A stretch of 7,230 nucleotides of DNA from JBFGWM01 sp041588495 (GTDB lineage Bacteria > Pseudomonadota > Gammaproteobacteria > Pseudomonadales > JBFGWM01). The notes beneath the pieces were generated by a model, which saw only the letters and a list, made by a program, of their open reading frames with translations, was not told where the DNA came from and did no database searches. Shown in pieces: positions 1-6,334 of the stretch. The stretch is taken from positions 1-7,230 of the forward strand of contig JBFGWM010000143.1 of NCBI GenBank assembly GCA_041588495.1, written 5' to 3'. Every line of letters begins with the position of its first letter. Position 1 is the first letter of the stretch. The position numbers and the translations under genes were made by a program.

Positions 1-288
1 CCTCGCCCTCTTTCCGCCGGGAGCCTCCGCTCCTCGTCGCCCTTCACGGGGTCCCATGCCCGGCCCGCCGTGGTCAGAAAAACGGATCATCCGTAGTACG
101 CTTGCGGATTGTTTTCGCGATCCCGGGCCACAACCGGGACAAAGTTTCCACACAGTTTTCAACCCGCGAGAAAAATCCCTGAACGCAAGGAAACGCGGAA
201 ACCCGTAGGAAATGACCTGACACCGCAGTATCGCCGGCTGAACGCCCCTGCCAGCCCAAAACACGAATTTGGACACCGGCCCGGTCAC
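1..288. other. Region downstream of rmuC without a supported gene
   Basis: I see no convincing coding sequence, RNA gene or repeat family here. The stretch at about 100–225 is visibly richer in A and T than the rest of the window, which suits an intergenic region. It holds a TCCCGG / CCGGGA inverted repeat (121–126, 134–139), the weak terminator candidate at 78–94, and a small GGAGC / GCTCC hairpin (20–33). A minus-strand frame with ATGs at 90 and 57 stays open to the left edge and could be the start of the next gene. It lacks a ribosome site, and its composition (many G, R and P) is not persuasive. Confidence 0.5.
78..94 (-). terminator. Weak intrinsic terminator candidate downstream of rmuC
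   Basis: On the minus strand ACGGAT-G-ATCCGT is followed directly by T residues, giving CCG-TTTTT-CTG. The stem is short and realistic folding leaves about 5 pairs with a 3-base loop, so termination would be weak. It lies about 195 bases past the rmuC stop. It is the only stem plus T-run seen in that region. Confidence 0.3.
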
Positions 289-1623
289 TCAATCGACCGA
301 CTCGCCCTCTTCCTCGGTCTCCTCGGAATCTATCGGGGACACCATTTCCAGCACACCCGCGGTGCCGGATTCCGGCAAGGACTCGACCTCTTTGAGCGTG
401 CGGCTCATTACGCGGGTACGACGCTCGGCGCTCTCCACGGTGTTGGAGGCGGTCTGCAACTGCTTCTTGAGCTTGCCAAGCACATCGCCGAACTTGCCGA
501 ACTCGGTCTTCACGGCGCCCAGAATCTGCCAAACCTCGGCGGAGCGTTTCTCGATGGCCAGGGTGCGGAATCCCACCCGCAGGCTGGTGAGGATGGCGCT
601 GAGGCTGGTGGGACCGGCCACCACCACCCGGAACTCCTGCTGCAACTGCTCGACCACGCCGGGCTGGCGCAGGACCTCGGAGTAGAGTCCCTCGGTGGGC
701 AGGAACAGGATCGCGAAATCGGTGGTGTGGGGCGGATCGAGGTACTTGTCGCGGATGTCCTGGGCGGACTTCTTCACCGCCTTCACCAGCGCGTCGCTGG
801 CCTGCTGCACGAGCTCGCGGTCGCCGGCCTCGGCAGCCTCCACCAGGCGCAGGTAGTCCTCCTGGGGGAACTTGGCGTCCACCGGCAGCCAGACCACGGA
901 CTCGGCATCGCTCTCCGGCCCCGGCAGGCGGATCGCGAACTCCACGAGGGCGTTGCTGCCCTGCTTCGTCTTCACGTTGCGCTGGTACTGTCCGGGCGAC
1001 AGCATCTGCTCCAGCAGCGCCTCCAGTTGGACCTCGCCCCAGGTGCCACGTGCCTTGACGTTGGTCAGCACGCGCTTGAGGTCGCCGACCCCGGTGGCCA
1101 GTTCCTGCATCTCACCGAGACCGCGGTGCACCGCCTCGAGGCGTTCGCTGACCACCTTGAAGGACTCACCGAGACGCTTCTCCAGGGTGCCCTGCAGCTT
1201 CTCGTCGACCGTGGTGCGCATCTCCTCCAGTTTCTTCTCGTTGCCCTGCTGCAGTTCGCGCAGGCGCTCCTCGACCGCGCGGCGCAGGCTGTCCTGCTGG
1301 TCACGCAGGCTCTTCTCGAGCCCTGCAAGCTCCTCCTTGAACGCGGCGAGACTGGCCTGCTGGGTACTGGCCATGCCCGACAACGTGCTCACGGTGTTCT
1401 GTACGGCCGACTGCTGGCCGTCGCGCAGTTCTTCCCGCAGGGAGCGCCCGGTGCCGGCCCACTCCTCGCGCAGGCCGGCCAGGGCGTCACGAACGACGTT
1501 GGCAACCTGGCGGTCGCGCCCGCTGCCGGAACGCAGGACCAGCAGGGCCACGCTGACCAACAGGACGCTGTTGGCGATGAGAAGCCATTCAAATGGGGTG
1601 AAAGCAGGCAGGGTCACGTCCAT
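289..1623 (-). CDS. rmuC: DNA recombination protein RmuC homologue
   Basis: RmuC family protein. E. coli rmuC was found through its effect on inversion at short inverted repeats, and the family is predicted to be nuclease-related; its exact biochemistry remains poorly defined. The protein has 444 residues. One N-terminal membrane segment (about 11–30, FEWLLIANSVLLVSVALLVL) anchors it. A long charged coiled-coil-like stretch follows (about 40–170, rich in E, K, Q and R), then the conserved RmuC domain with KARGTWGEVQLEALLEQML (190–208), PVDAKFPQEDY (247–257), FAILFLPTEGLYSE (303–316) and VAGPTSLSAIL (335–345). The C-terminus is strongly acidic (SEETEEEGESVD). I chose ATG 1623. GTG 1629 is two codons longer and equally open, and neither has a strong Shine-Dalgarno sequence (only GAG at 7 bases for the ATG). 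It lies 71 bases after pgsA on the same strand and may be read through from it or have its own promoter. Confidence 0.95.
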   Translation of the reverse strand: MDVTLPAFTPFEWLLIANSVLLVSVALLVLRSGSGRDRQVANVVRDALAGLREEWAGTGRSLREELRDGQQSAVQNTVSTLSGMASTQQASLAAFKEELAGLEKSLRDQQDSLRRAVEERLRELQQGNEKKLEEMRTTVDEKLQGTLEKRLGESFKVVSERLEAVHRGLGEMQELATGVGDLKRVLTNVKARGTWGEVQLEALLEQMLSPGQYQRNVKTKQGSNALVEFAIRLPGPESDAESVVWLPVDAKFPQEDYLRLVEAAEAGDRELVQQASDALVKAVKKSAQDIRDKYLDPPHTTDFAILFLPTEGLYSEVLRQPGVVEQLQQEFRVVVAGPTSLSAILTSLRVGFRTLAIEKRSAEVWQILGAVKTEFGKFGDVLGKLKKQLQTASNTVESAERRTRVMSRTLKEVESLPESGTAGVLEMVSPIDSEETEEEGESVD

Positions 1624-1658
1624 GAACACGCTCGGGCATCAATGCCGGGGATGCGACC

Positions 1659-1688
1659 ATGATAGCGCCGGGCGACGCCCGGTGGGAA
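1659..1688 (-). promoter_or_regulatory. Candidate rmuC promoter overlapping an inverted repeat
   Basis: On the minus strand TTCCCA (1688–1683, four of six consensus -35 bases) is followed after 18 bases by TATCAT (1664–1659, five of six -10 bases). This would place the start near 1652, about 28 bases before the rmuC ATG. The inverted repeat CCGGGC / GCCCGG fills most of the spacer. The match is moderate, and chance is possible in a short GC-rich gap. Confidence 0.35.
1668..1682. repeat. Inverted repeat between pgsA and rmuC
   Basis: CCGGGC-GAC-GCCCGG has a 6 bp GC-only stem and a 3-base loop, 12 bases past the pgsA stop. The transcribed strand continues CGCTATC with no T-run, so any terminator function would be weak. 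It may instead act as an operator within the candidate rmuC promoter. Confidence 0.4.
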
Positions 1689-1694
1689 CCGCGC

Positions 1695-2273
1695 TCAGTC
1701 CTCCTGGGGCGCTTCCTCGACCGCATGGGGCCGCAGTTCAGGCCAGGCCGCCATCAGGTACATGGTCATCGACCACAGGGTCAGGATGACCGCGATGTCG
1801 AGGAGGACGAAGCCCATGTAGTACAGGAAATCCTTGTCATAGGGGTCGATGCCCACGAGGATGATGATCGCCACCATCTGCACCACGGTCTTCACCTTGC
1901 CGACGTAGGAAACCGCCACGCTGGCGCGCTTGCCCAGTTCGGCCATCCACTCGCGGAGGGCGGAGATCACGATCTCGCGACCGATGATCACCGCCGCCGG
2001 CACCCCCATCAGGGGCGTGGCGTGAATCTCGGTGAGCAGGACCAGGGCCGTCGCCACCATGAGCTTGTCGGCCACCGGGTCGAGGAACGCGCCGAGCGGG
2101 GTGCTCTGGTCGAGCTTGCGCGCCAGGTAGCCGTCGAGCCAGTCGGTCACCGCGGCCACGGTGAAGATCACGGCGGCGGCCAGGTGGGCCCACTTGAAGG
2201 GCAGGTAGAACACCGCCACGAACACGGGGATCATGATGATGCGGGAGAGGGTGAGGATATTGGGCAGGTTCAT
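1695..2273 (-). CDS. pgsA: CDP-diacylglycerol–glycerol-3-phosphate 3-phosphatidyltransferase (PgsA)
   Basis: Inner-membrane enzyme that joins CDP-diacylglycerol and glycerol-3-phosphate to phosphatidylglycerol phosphate, the committed step to phosphatidylglycerol and cardiolipin. It has 192 residues (E. coli 182), with about ten extra polar residues at the C-terminus (HAVEEAPQED). The CDP-alcohol phosphotransferase signature is complete: D44 and D47-G48-x2-A51-R52-x8-G61-x3-D65-x3-D69. The conserved block REIVISALREWMAELGKR follows, then a lysine-rich VGKVKT and a terminal membrane segment ending LTLWSMTMYL. Hydrophobic stretches fit several transmembrane helices, at about 7–25, 31–45, 72–95, 120–140 and 150–175. 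It starts at ATG 2273 with GGAGG upstream and lies 18 bases behind uvrC. The uvrC–pgsA pairing is the conserved gammaproteobacterial order. The tRNA genes that follow pgsA in E. coli are absent here; rmuC comes next. Confidence 0.96.
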   Translation of the reverse strand: MNLPNILTLSRIIMIPVFVAVFYLPFKWAHLAAAVIFTVAAVTDWLDGYLARKLDQSTPLGAFLDPVADKLMVATALVLLTEIHATPLMGVPAAVIIGREIVISALREWMAELGKRASVAVSYVGKVKTVVQMVAIIILVGIDPYDKDFLYYMGFVLLDIAVILTLWSMTMYLMAAWPELRPHAVEEAPQED

Positions 2274-2280
2274 GCGCCGC

Positions 2281-2285
2281 CCTCC
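2281..2285 (-). promoter_or_regulatory. pgsA ribosome binding site (GGAGG)
   Basis: GGAGG sits 7 bases before the pgsA ATG at 2273, inside the 18-base gap after the uvrC stop. It supports translation of pgsA from the uvrC transcript. Confidence 0.75.
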
Positions 2286-2291
2286 CCGGCT

Positions 2292-4145
2292 TCAGGCGGG
2301 TTCTTCCCCGTGCAGTCGTACGTAGATGTCATTCGCCAGTGCCCTGCTGATACCCGGTACCCGGACCAGGTCATCGACGGTTGCCCGCTCGATTTCCTGC
2401 AGCCCCCCGAAATAGCGCAGCAAGTCGCGCCTGCGCTTCGGCCCGACCCCCGGGATATCCTCCAGCGGCGAGCGCGAACGCTTCTTGCCGCGGCGGTTCC
2501 GGTGGCCGCTGATGGCGAACCGGTGGGCCTCGTCCCGGAGGTGCTGTATCAAGTGTAGCCCAGCAGAATCGGGGCGTAGGGATACTTCCTTGATATTGCT
2601 TCCTTTTTCAGCCACGAAAAGACGCTCCAGGCCGGGCCGCCGCCCGCTGCCCTTGGCCACCCCCACCACCATCAGCCCCGGCACCTGCAATTCCTCGAGG
2701 ACCTCGAGCGTCGCCGACACCTGGCCCTTGCCGCCATCGATGAACAGCAGGTCCGGAATCCGCGCCTCACCCGCCTTGAGACGCGTGTAGCGGCGGCGCA
2801 CCGCCTGGGCAATCGCGGCGTAGTCGTCGCCCGGGGTGACGTCCTCGATGTTGAAGCGCCGGTAGTCGGATTTCAGGGGACCGCCGGTCTCGAACACCAC
2901 GCAGGAGGCCTGCGGCGCCTCGCCCATGGTGTGGCTGATGTCGAAACACTCCAGGCGCTGCGGCGGGCTGCCGAGGCCGAGTTCCCCGGCCAGCGCATCG
3001 AGGCGCTGGGCCATGTTCTCGCGACTGGCGAGCAGGGTCACCAGGCTCTGCGCCGCATTGGTGCGCGCCAGCTTCAGCCACTTCGCGCGCTTGCCGCGCA
3101 CGCTGGACAGGATGCGCACCTTGCGGCCCGCGCGCTCGACCAGCGCGTCCTCCAGGCAGTCGCGATCCTCCACCGCGGCGCTGACCAGGATCTCGGGGGG
3201 CACGTCGCGACCCTTGCCCGAACCCAGGTAGAACTGCGGGATGAACTCCGACAGCAGTTCGCCTTCGCTGCGATCGAAGCGCAGGGTCGGGTAGAAATTC
3301 TTGTTGCCGAGCACGCGTCCGCCGCGGATGACCACGACCTGGATGCACACGCCGCCCGGCTGGGCTGCACTGGCGATGACGTCCACATCTCCATCCTGCT
3401 GCATCACCACCTGCTGCTGCTGCACCCGCACCAGCTGGGCGATCTGGTCGCGGTACACGGCGGCCTTCTCGAACTCCAGCGCCTCGGAGGCCGAGTCCAT
3501 CTGTTTCTGCAGTTCCTCGACCACCTGCTGGCTGCGCCCCTCGAGAAACATCACCGCGTGACGCACGTCCTCGGCGTAATCGTCCGGATCCACCAGCCCC
3601 ACGCAGGGCCCGCTGCAGCGCTTGATCTGGTACTGCAGGCAGGGCCGCGAACGGTTCCGGAAGAAACTGTCCTCGCAGGAGCGCAGGCGGAACACCTTTT
3701 GCAGCACGGTGAGACTCTCGCGCACCGCGTATGAACTCGGATACGGACCGAAGTAACGGCCCTTTTTCGACTTGCGTCCACGCCGGAACGCCAGCATCGG
3801 GTAACCGTGCTCGGAGAGATACAGGTACGGGTACGACTTGTCGTCACGCAACAGGATGTTGTACGGCGGACGCAGGGACTTGATCAGGGTCTGTTCGAGC
3901 AGCAGCGCCTCGGTCTCGCTGTTGGTGACCGTGACCTCGATCCCGGCGATGCGGTCCACCAGCGCGCGGGTCTTGGACTCGAGGCCACTACCGCGAAAGT
4001 AACTGGCAAGGCGCTTCTTCAGGCTCTTGGCCTTGCCGACGTACAACACCTCGCCATCGGCATCGAGCATGCGATACACGCCAGGGCGCTGGCTGGCGCT
4101 GCGCAGGAATTCCCTGGGATCGAACTCGGGCGGGGCGGTCGGCAT
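2292..4145 (-). CDS. uvrC: Excinuclease ABC subunit C (UvrC)
   Basis: Dual-incision nuclease of nucleotide excision repair. It is recruited by UvrB to damaged DNA and cuts on both the 3' and 5' sides. The protein has 617 residues, typical of UvrC. The GIY-YIG nuclease (about 20–100) shows PGVYRM and LYVGKAKSLKKRL, with the expected acidic residue in SETEALLLEQ (E84). A four-cysteine set C157/C169/C177/C181 matches the one reported to bind an iron–sulfur cluster in E. coli UvrC. The UVR segment for UvrB contact is near 204–240. The RNase H-like C-terminal nuclease has D402 (ECFDISHTMG), D470 (LLFIDGGKGQ) and H541 (RDEAHRFAI). Tandem helix-hairpin-helix motifs follow at about 560–617 (IPGVGPKRR, VPGISRALA). 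The start is ambiguous: ATG at 4145 is used, GTG at 4151 is possible, and neither has a good ribosome site. pgsA follows after 18 bases. Confidence 0.97.
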   Translation of the reverse strand: MPTAPPEFDPREFLRSASQRPGVYRMLDADGEVLYVGKAKSLKKRLASYFRGSGLESKTRALVDRIAGIEVTVTNSETEALLLEQTLIKSLRPPYNILLRDDKSYPYLYLSEHGYPMLAFRRGRKSKKGRYFGPYPSSYAVRESLTVLQKVFRLRSCEDSFFRNRSRPCLQYQIKRCSGPCVGLVDPDDYAEDVRHAVMFLEGRSQQVVEELQKQMDSASEALEFEKAAVYRDQIAQLVRVQQQQVVMQQDGDVDVIASAAQPGGVCIQVVVIRGGRVLGNKNFYPTLRFDRSEGELLSEFIPQFYLGSGKGRDVPPEILVSAAVEDRDCLEDALVERAGRKVRILSSVRGKRAKWLKLARTNAAQSLVTLLASRENMAQRLDALAGELGLGSPPQRLECFDISHTMGEAPQASCVVFETGGPLKSDYRRFNIEDVTPGDDYAAIAQAVRRRYTRLKAGEARIPDLLFIDGGKGQVSATLEVLEELQVPGLMVVGVAKGSGRRPGLERLFVAEKGSNIKEVSLRPDSAGLHLIQHLRDEAHRFAISGHRNRRGKKRSRSPLEDIPGVGPKRRRDLLRYFGGLQEIERATVDDLVRVPGISRALANDIYVRLHGEEPA

Positions 4146-4166
4146 GACCACGAGGTATACCGGAGC

Positions 4167-4182
4167 TTGTCCCCGCGGACAA
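4167..4182. repeat. Small inverted repeat in the uvrY–uvrC gap
   Basis: TTGTCC and GGACAA form a 6 bp stem around a 4-base centre, 22 bases before the chosen uvrC ATG. In the mRNA it would lie just upstream of the uvrC translation start, which has no clear Shine-Dalgarno sequence. It could influence uvrC translation or be incidental. Confidence 0.3.
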
Positions 4183-4204
4183 CCGCCAGCCTCGAATTAC
4201 AGGT

Positions 4205-4220
4205 AACCCGCGCGCGGGTT
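4205..4220. repeat. 16-base perfect palindrome at the end of uvrY
   Basis: AACCCGCGCGCGGGTT is its own reverse complement. It begins at the first base of the uvrY stop codon and extends into the uvrY–uvrC gap. No T-run follows on the transcribed strand (ACCTG), so it is not a standard terminator. It may be an mRNA processing or stability element, or a protein site. Confidence 0.4.
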
Positions 4221-4891
4221 CAGGCGCTCGCGGGCAACGGCTCCACGGCATCGCCCCCGGCCAGGATCCCGTGGCGCATGGCGAGGTGCACGAGTTCGAC
4301 GTCGCTGCTGATACCCAGCTTCTCAAACACGCGGTAACGGTAGGTGTTGACGGTCTTCGGGCTCAGGAACAGTTTCTCGGAGATGGCATTCACGCGCTGG
4401 CAGCCCACCACCATGGTGGCGATCTGCAGTTCACGCTCGCTCAACTGGTCGAACGGATTCTCGCTCGACGCCTCCTGGCAGGAGCGCAACGCGAGTTGCT
4501 GGGCGATTTCCGGCGCAATATGACGCTGGCCGCTGTGCACGCGCCGGATCGCATCGGTCATCTCGCCGGCGCCGACGCCCTTGGTGAGGTAGCCCGATGC
4601 CCCGGCCTTGAGAAAGCGCAACGCATAGCTGTCATCGGAATGTGCGGTCAGCGCCAGCACGCGAATGGTGGCGTCGAGACGCAGCAGGCGCTGGGTCGCC
4701 TCCAGGCCGCCGATCCCGGGCATGCTGACGTCCATCAGCACCACGTCGGGCCGTGCGCGACGAGCCAGGCGCAGGGCCTCCTCGCCGCTGGCCGCCTCAC
4801 CGGTGACCTCGATTTCACCGGCGTCCGCCAGCATCCGGCAGATGCCGGTCCGTACCAACAGGTGGTCGTCCACCACCATGACCCTGATCAT
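4220..4891 (-). CDS. uvrY: UvrY/GacA response regulator (NarL/FixJ family)
   Basis: DNA-binding response regulator of the BarA–UvrY (GacS–GacA) two-component system. In characterised gammaproteobacteria it activates the CsrB/RsmZ-type small RNAs that sequester CsrA, and so controls carbon flow, biofilm, motility and secondary metabolism. The 223-residue length fits the family (about 215). The receiver domain (1–120) has the acidic pair D8/D9, phospho-acceptor D54 in VLMDVSMPGIGGLEAT, T82 and K104. A LuxR-type helix-turn-helix covers roughly 150–210, with LSERELQI, ISEKLFLSPKTVNTYRYR and the GacA-like VELVHLAMRHGIL. The match to E. coli UvrY is strong throughout, including SGQRHIAPEIAQQLAL. 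The start is fixed by AAGGAG. uvrC follows after 74 bases, the conserved gammaproteobacterial arrangement. The cognate kinase and Csr RNAs are not in the window. The assignment is nearly certain. Confidence 0.96.
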   Translation of the reverse strand: MIRVMVVDDHLLVRTGICRMLADAGEIEVTGEAASGEEALRLARRARPDVVLMDVSMPGIGGLEATQRLLRLDATIRVLALTAHSDDSYALRFLKAGASGYLTKGVGAGEMTDAIRRVHSGQRHIAPEIAQQLALRSCQEASSENPFDQLSERELQIATMVVGCQRVNAISEKLFLSPKTVNTYRYRVFEKLGISSDVELVHLAMRHGILAGGDAVEPLPASA

Positions 4892-4897
4892 GCTTGA

Positions 4898-4903
4898 CTC
4901 CTT
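4898..4903 (-). promoter_or_regulatory. uvrY ribosome binding site (AAGGAG), decides the start
   Basis: AAGGAG lies 6 bases before the ATG at 4891. A longer in-frame start at 4906 is a TTG whose next two codons are this very Shine-Dalgarno sequence, so the longer start is rejected. Confidence 0.85.
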
Positions 4904-4920
4904 CAACGTCCATGTCGTCA

Positions 4921-4942
4921 GAAACCCGCGCGGGGGCGCGGG
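4921..4942 (-). promoter_or_regulatory. GC hairpin in the uvrY leader followed by TTTC
   Basis: On the transcribed strand CCCGCGC-CCCC-GCGCGGG forms a perfect 7 bp stem with a 4-base loop (4925–4942), followed by TTTC (4924–4921). With the predicted start near 4944, this stem would sit almost at the 5' end of the uvrY mRNA. It could protect the mRNA 5' end, attenuate transcription, or end read-through from the polysaccharide genes. The structure is direct; the function is inferred. Confidence 0.45.
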
Positions 4943-4950
4943 CCGGGCGG

Positions 4951-4956
4951 ATTATA
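4951..4956 (-). promoter_or_regulatory. Candidate sigma70 -10 element for uvrY (TATAAT)
   Basis: The minus strand reads CGC-TATAAT-CC, a perfect consensus -10 hexamer in an otherwise very GC-rich intergenic region, 59 bases before the uvrY ATG. At 17 bp spacing the upstream hexamer is AAACCC, a poor -35, and the extended -10 TG is only half matched (CG). The promoter may therefore be weak or activator-dependent. The predicted start is near 4944, giving a leader of about 50 bases. It would drive uvrY and probably uvrC and pgsA. Confidence 0.55.
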
Positions 4957-5027
4957 GCGGGGCCCGCCGGTCAGGGTTTACATCGATTTTTCCTAACGGG
5001 ACCGGCCGATATGGCCAGGGGTTCTTA

Positions 5028-5046
5028 GACCGCGGGGAACGCGGTC
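5028..5046 (-). terminator. Hairpin across the dehydrogenase stop codon, terminator-like
   Basis: The inverted repeat GACCGCG / CGCGGTC (7 bp, 5-base loop) begins inside the TGA stop of the dehydrogenase gene and extends just past it. On the transcribed strand it is followed by TAAGAACC rather than a run of T, so it is not a textbook intrinsic terminator. It may stabilise the 3' end of the polysaccharide-operon mRNA or cause partial termination. The stem is seen directly; the role is inferred. Confidence 0.35.
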
Positions 5047-6334
5047 ACAGGGTCCAGTAGTGGATGCCGGCAGGCAACTCGAGGTGGCTCCAGATGCGCT
5101 TGATGTCGGCGACGAGCCCGCCGTCCGGGAGCAGGTGCGCGAACGCGTGGGCACTGAGGTCCCGGTATCCGCTGTGACCCACCGCACCGATCACGCAGTC
5201 GAATCCGGCCAGGCCTTCCAGCGACGTGTGCACATCGATGCCGTAGCGGTCACTGGCATCGACGGGGTCGACCACGGGGTCATGCACCTGCACGTCGTGG
5301 CCGGCTTCGCCAATGCGCCGGACCATGTCGACCACCTTGGTATTGCGCAGGTCGGGGACGTTTTCCTTGAAGGTCAGTCCGAACACCAGCACACGCCGCG
5401 GACCGGGCCCGCAGGTCTCCCCGATGCGTCGCACGACCCGCGCGGCGATCTCCGCGCTCATGCCCTCGTTGATCTCGCGTCCCGCTAGAATCATGTCCGG
5501 TTCATGCCCCACCTTGCGCGACAGGTGGGCCAGGTAATACGGGTCAACGCCGATGCAATGCCCGCCGACCATACCGGGCCGGAAGTCGAGGAAGTTCCAC
5601 TTGGTGCCAGCCGCATCGAGGACGTCGTAGATCGAGACCCCGATGCGGGAAAAGATCATAGAAATCTCATTGACGAAGGCGATGTTGATGTCCCGCTGGG
5701 CATTCTCGATCACCTTGGAAGCCTCGGCGGTGCGGATATTGCGCGCCACGAACACGTCGCCGCCGTTCACAGCGCCATAAATCCGTTCCAGGAGGGCGCT
5801 GGTTTTTTCGTTCTGGCCGGCGACCACCTTGGTGATCCGGTCCACGGTGTGCTCGCGATCGCCAGGGTTGATGCGCTCCGGCGAATAACCCAGGAAAAAC
5901 TCGCTGCCGGACATCAGTCCGGATTTTTCCTCCAGGATCGGTCCGCAGAACTCCTCGGTGACGCCGGGATAGACCGTGCTTTCAAACACCACGGTGGCGC
6001 CTTCCATCAGCACCCCGCCCACCATTTCGGAGGCGCGACGCAGGGGATCAAGATCCGGCTCGTGGTCGGCACCGACCGGGGTGGGCACCGTCACGATGAA
6101 CACATCGCGGCCCAGCAAGTCCTCGACGTTCGACGTCAGAGCGAGGGAGGTGCTGCGCAGCCTGTCATCCGAGACCTCGCCGGTGCGGTCGCGACCCTCG
6201 GCGAGTTCGCGGATGCGCAGTTCGGAAATATCGAAACCGATGACATCGAAACGCGCGGCCAAAGCGACCGCGAGCGGCAGGCCGACATAACCGAGCCCAA
6301 GCACCGCGATTTTCGGGGAAGCGCCCTCAGGCAT
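5045..6334 (-). CDS. tviB: UDP-sugar 6-dehydrogenase, TviB/WbpO (UDP-GlcNAc/GalNAc dehydrogenase) family
   Basis: Cytoplasmic NAD-dependent enzyme that oxidises C6 of a UDP-hexose, in this subfamily usually UDP-GlcNAc or UDP-GalNAc, to the uronate used in capsule or O-antigen. The protein has 429 residues, normal for the family. The N-terminal Rossmann domain starts with GLGYVGLP (13–20). Further motifs are PTPVGADHEPDL (84–95), ESTVYPG (118–124), YSPERINPGD (150–159), and the dimerisation helix with SKVIENAQRD (206–215). The catalytic cysteine is C260 in GGHCIGVDPYYL. The C-terminal UDP-binding domain has TFKENVPDLRNTK (321–333). Its closest remembered relative is Salmonella Vi-antigen TviB. 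I chose the ATG at 6334, although the frame stays open upstream to 6628, because the Rossmann motif starts right after it, AGGGG lies 8 bases upstream, and the upstream extension is the epimerase read out of frame. It overlaps the epimerase stop within ATGCCTGA. The exact sugar substrate is uncertain. Confidence 0.93.
   Translation of the reverse strand: MPEGASPKIAVLGLGYVGLPLAVALAARFDVIGFDISELRIRELAEGRDRTGEVSDDRLRSTSLALTSNVEDLLGRDVFIVTVPTPVGADHEPDLDPLRRASEMVGGVLMEGATVVFESTVYPGVTEEFCGPILEEKSGLMSGSEFFLGYSPERINPGDREHTVDRITKVVAGQNEKTSALLERIYGAVNGGDVFVARNIRTAEASKVIENAQRDINIAFVNEISMIFSRIGVSIYDVLDAAGTKWNFLDFRPGMVGGHCIGVDPYYLAHLSRKVGHEPDMILAGREINEGMSAEIAARVVRRIGETCGPGPRRVLVFGLTFKENVPDLRNTKVVDMVRRIGEAGHDVQVHDPVVDPVDASDRYGIDVHTSLEGLAGFDCVIGAVGHSGYRDLSAHAFAHLLPDGGLVADIKRIWSHLELPAGIHYWTL

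Noticed and set aside
140..160. DnaA-box-like GTTTCCACA and a possible replication-linked site
   Set aside because: It has two mismatches from TTATCCACA, is a single copy, and has no neighbouring cluster or dnaA/dnaN context.
74..532. 152-codon minus-strand frame overlapping the end of rmuC
   Set aside because: Most of it overlaps rmuC in another frame with an Arg/Gly-rich shadow composition. Only its last part lies outside, with no ribosome site or recognisable domain.
109..1662. 517-codon plus-strand open frame opposite rmuC
   Set aside because: It starts at TTG, runs antisense to a well-supported gene, has low-complexity L/H/A/G-rich content with no recognisable motif, and is expected from GC-rich codon use.
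1624..1694. Search for tRNA genes after pgsA, as in E. coli
   Set aside because: The gap is too short, and no tRNA-like arm or GTTCRANNC motif is present in it or in 1–288.
1659..2558. Histidine- and aspartate-rich plus-strand open frame opposite pgsA and the end of uvrC
   Set aside because: The His/Asp/Gly richness is the reverse reading of hydrophobic and Asp codons in pgsA. It spans two real genes on the other strand and has no domain signature.
3408..3425. CTG/CAG-type triplet run inside uvrC
   Set aside because: It encodes four glutamines after the UVR segment. The length matches E. coli UvrC there, so there is no insertion or repeat expansion.
4154..4182. TTGTCC-17-TATACC as a uvrC promoter
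   Set aside because: The start would fall almost on the start codon, leaving no leader, and each hexamer matches only four of six positions.
4970..4985. TGTAA half-site as a GacA box (TGTAAG-N6-CTTACA) for autoregulation
   Set aside because: Only the left half resembles the consensus; the right half is missing.
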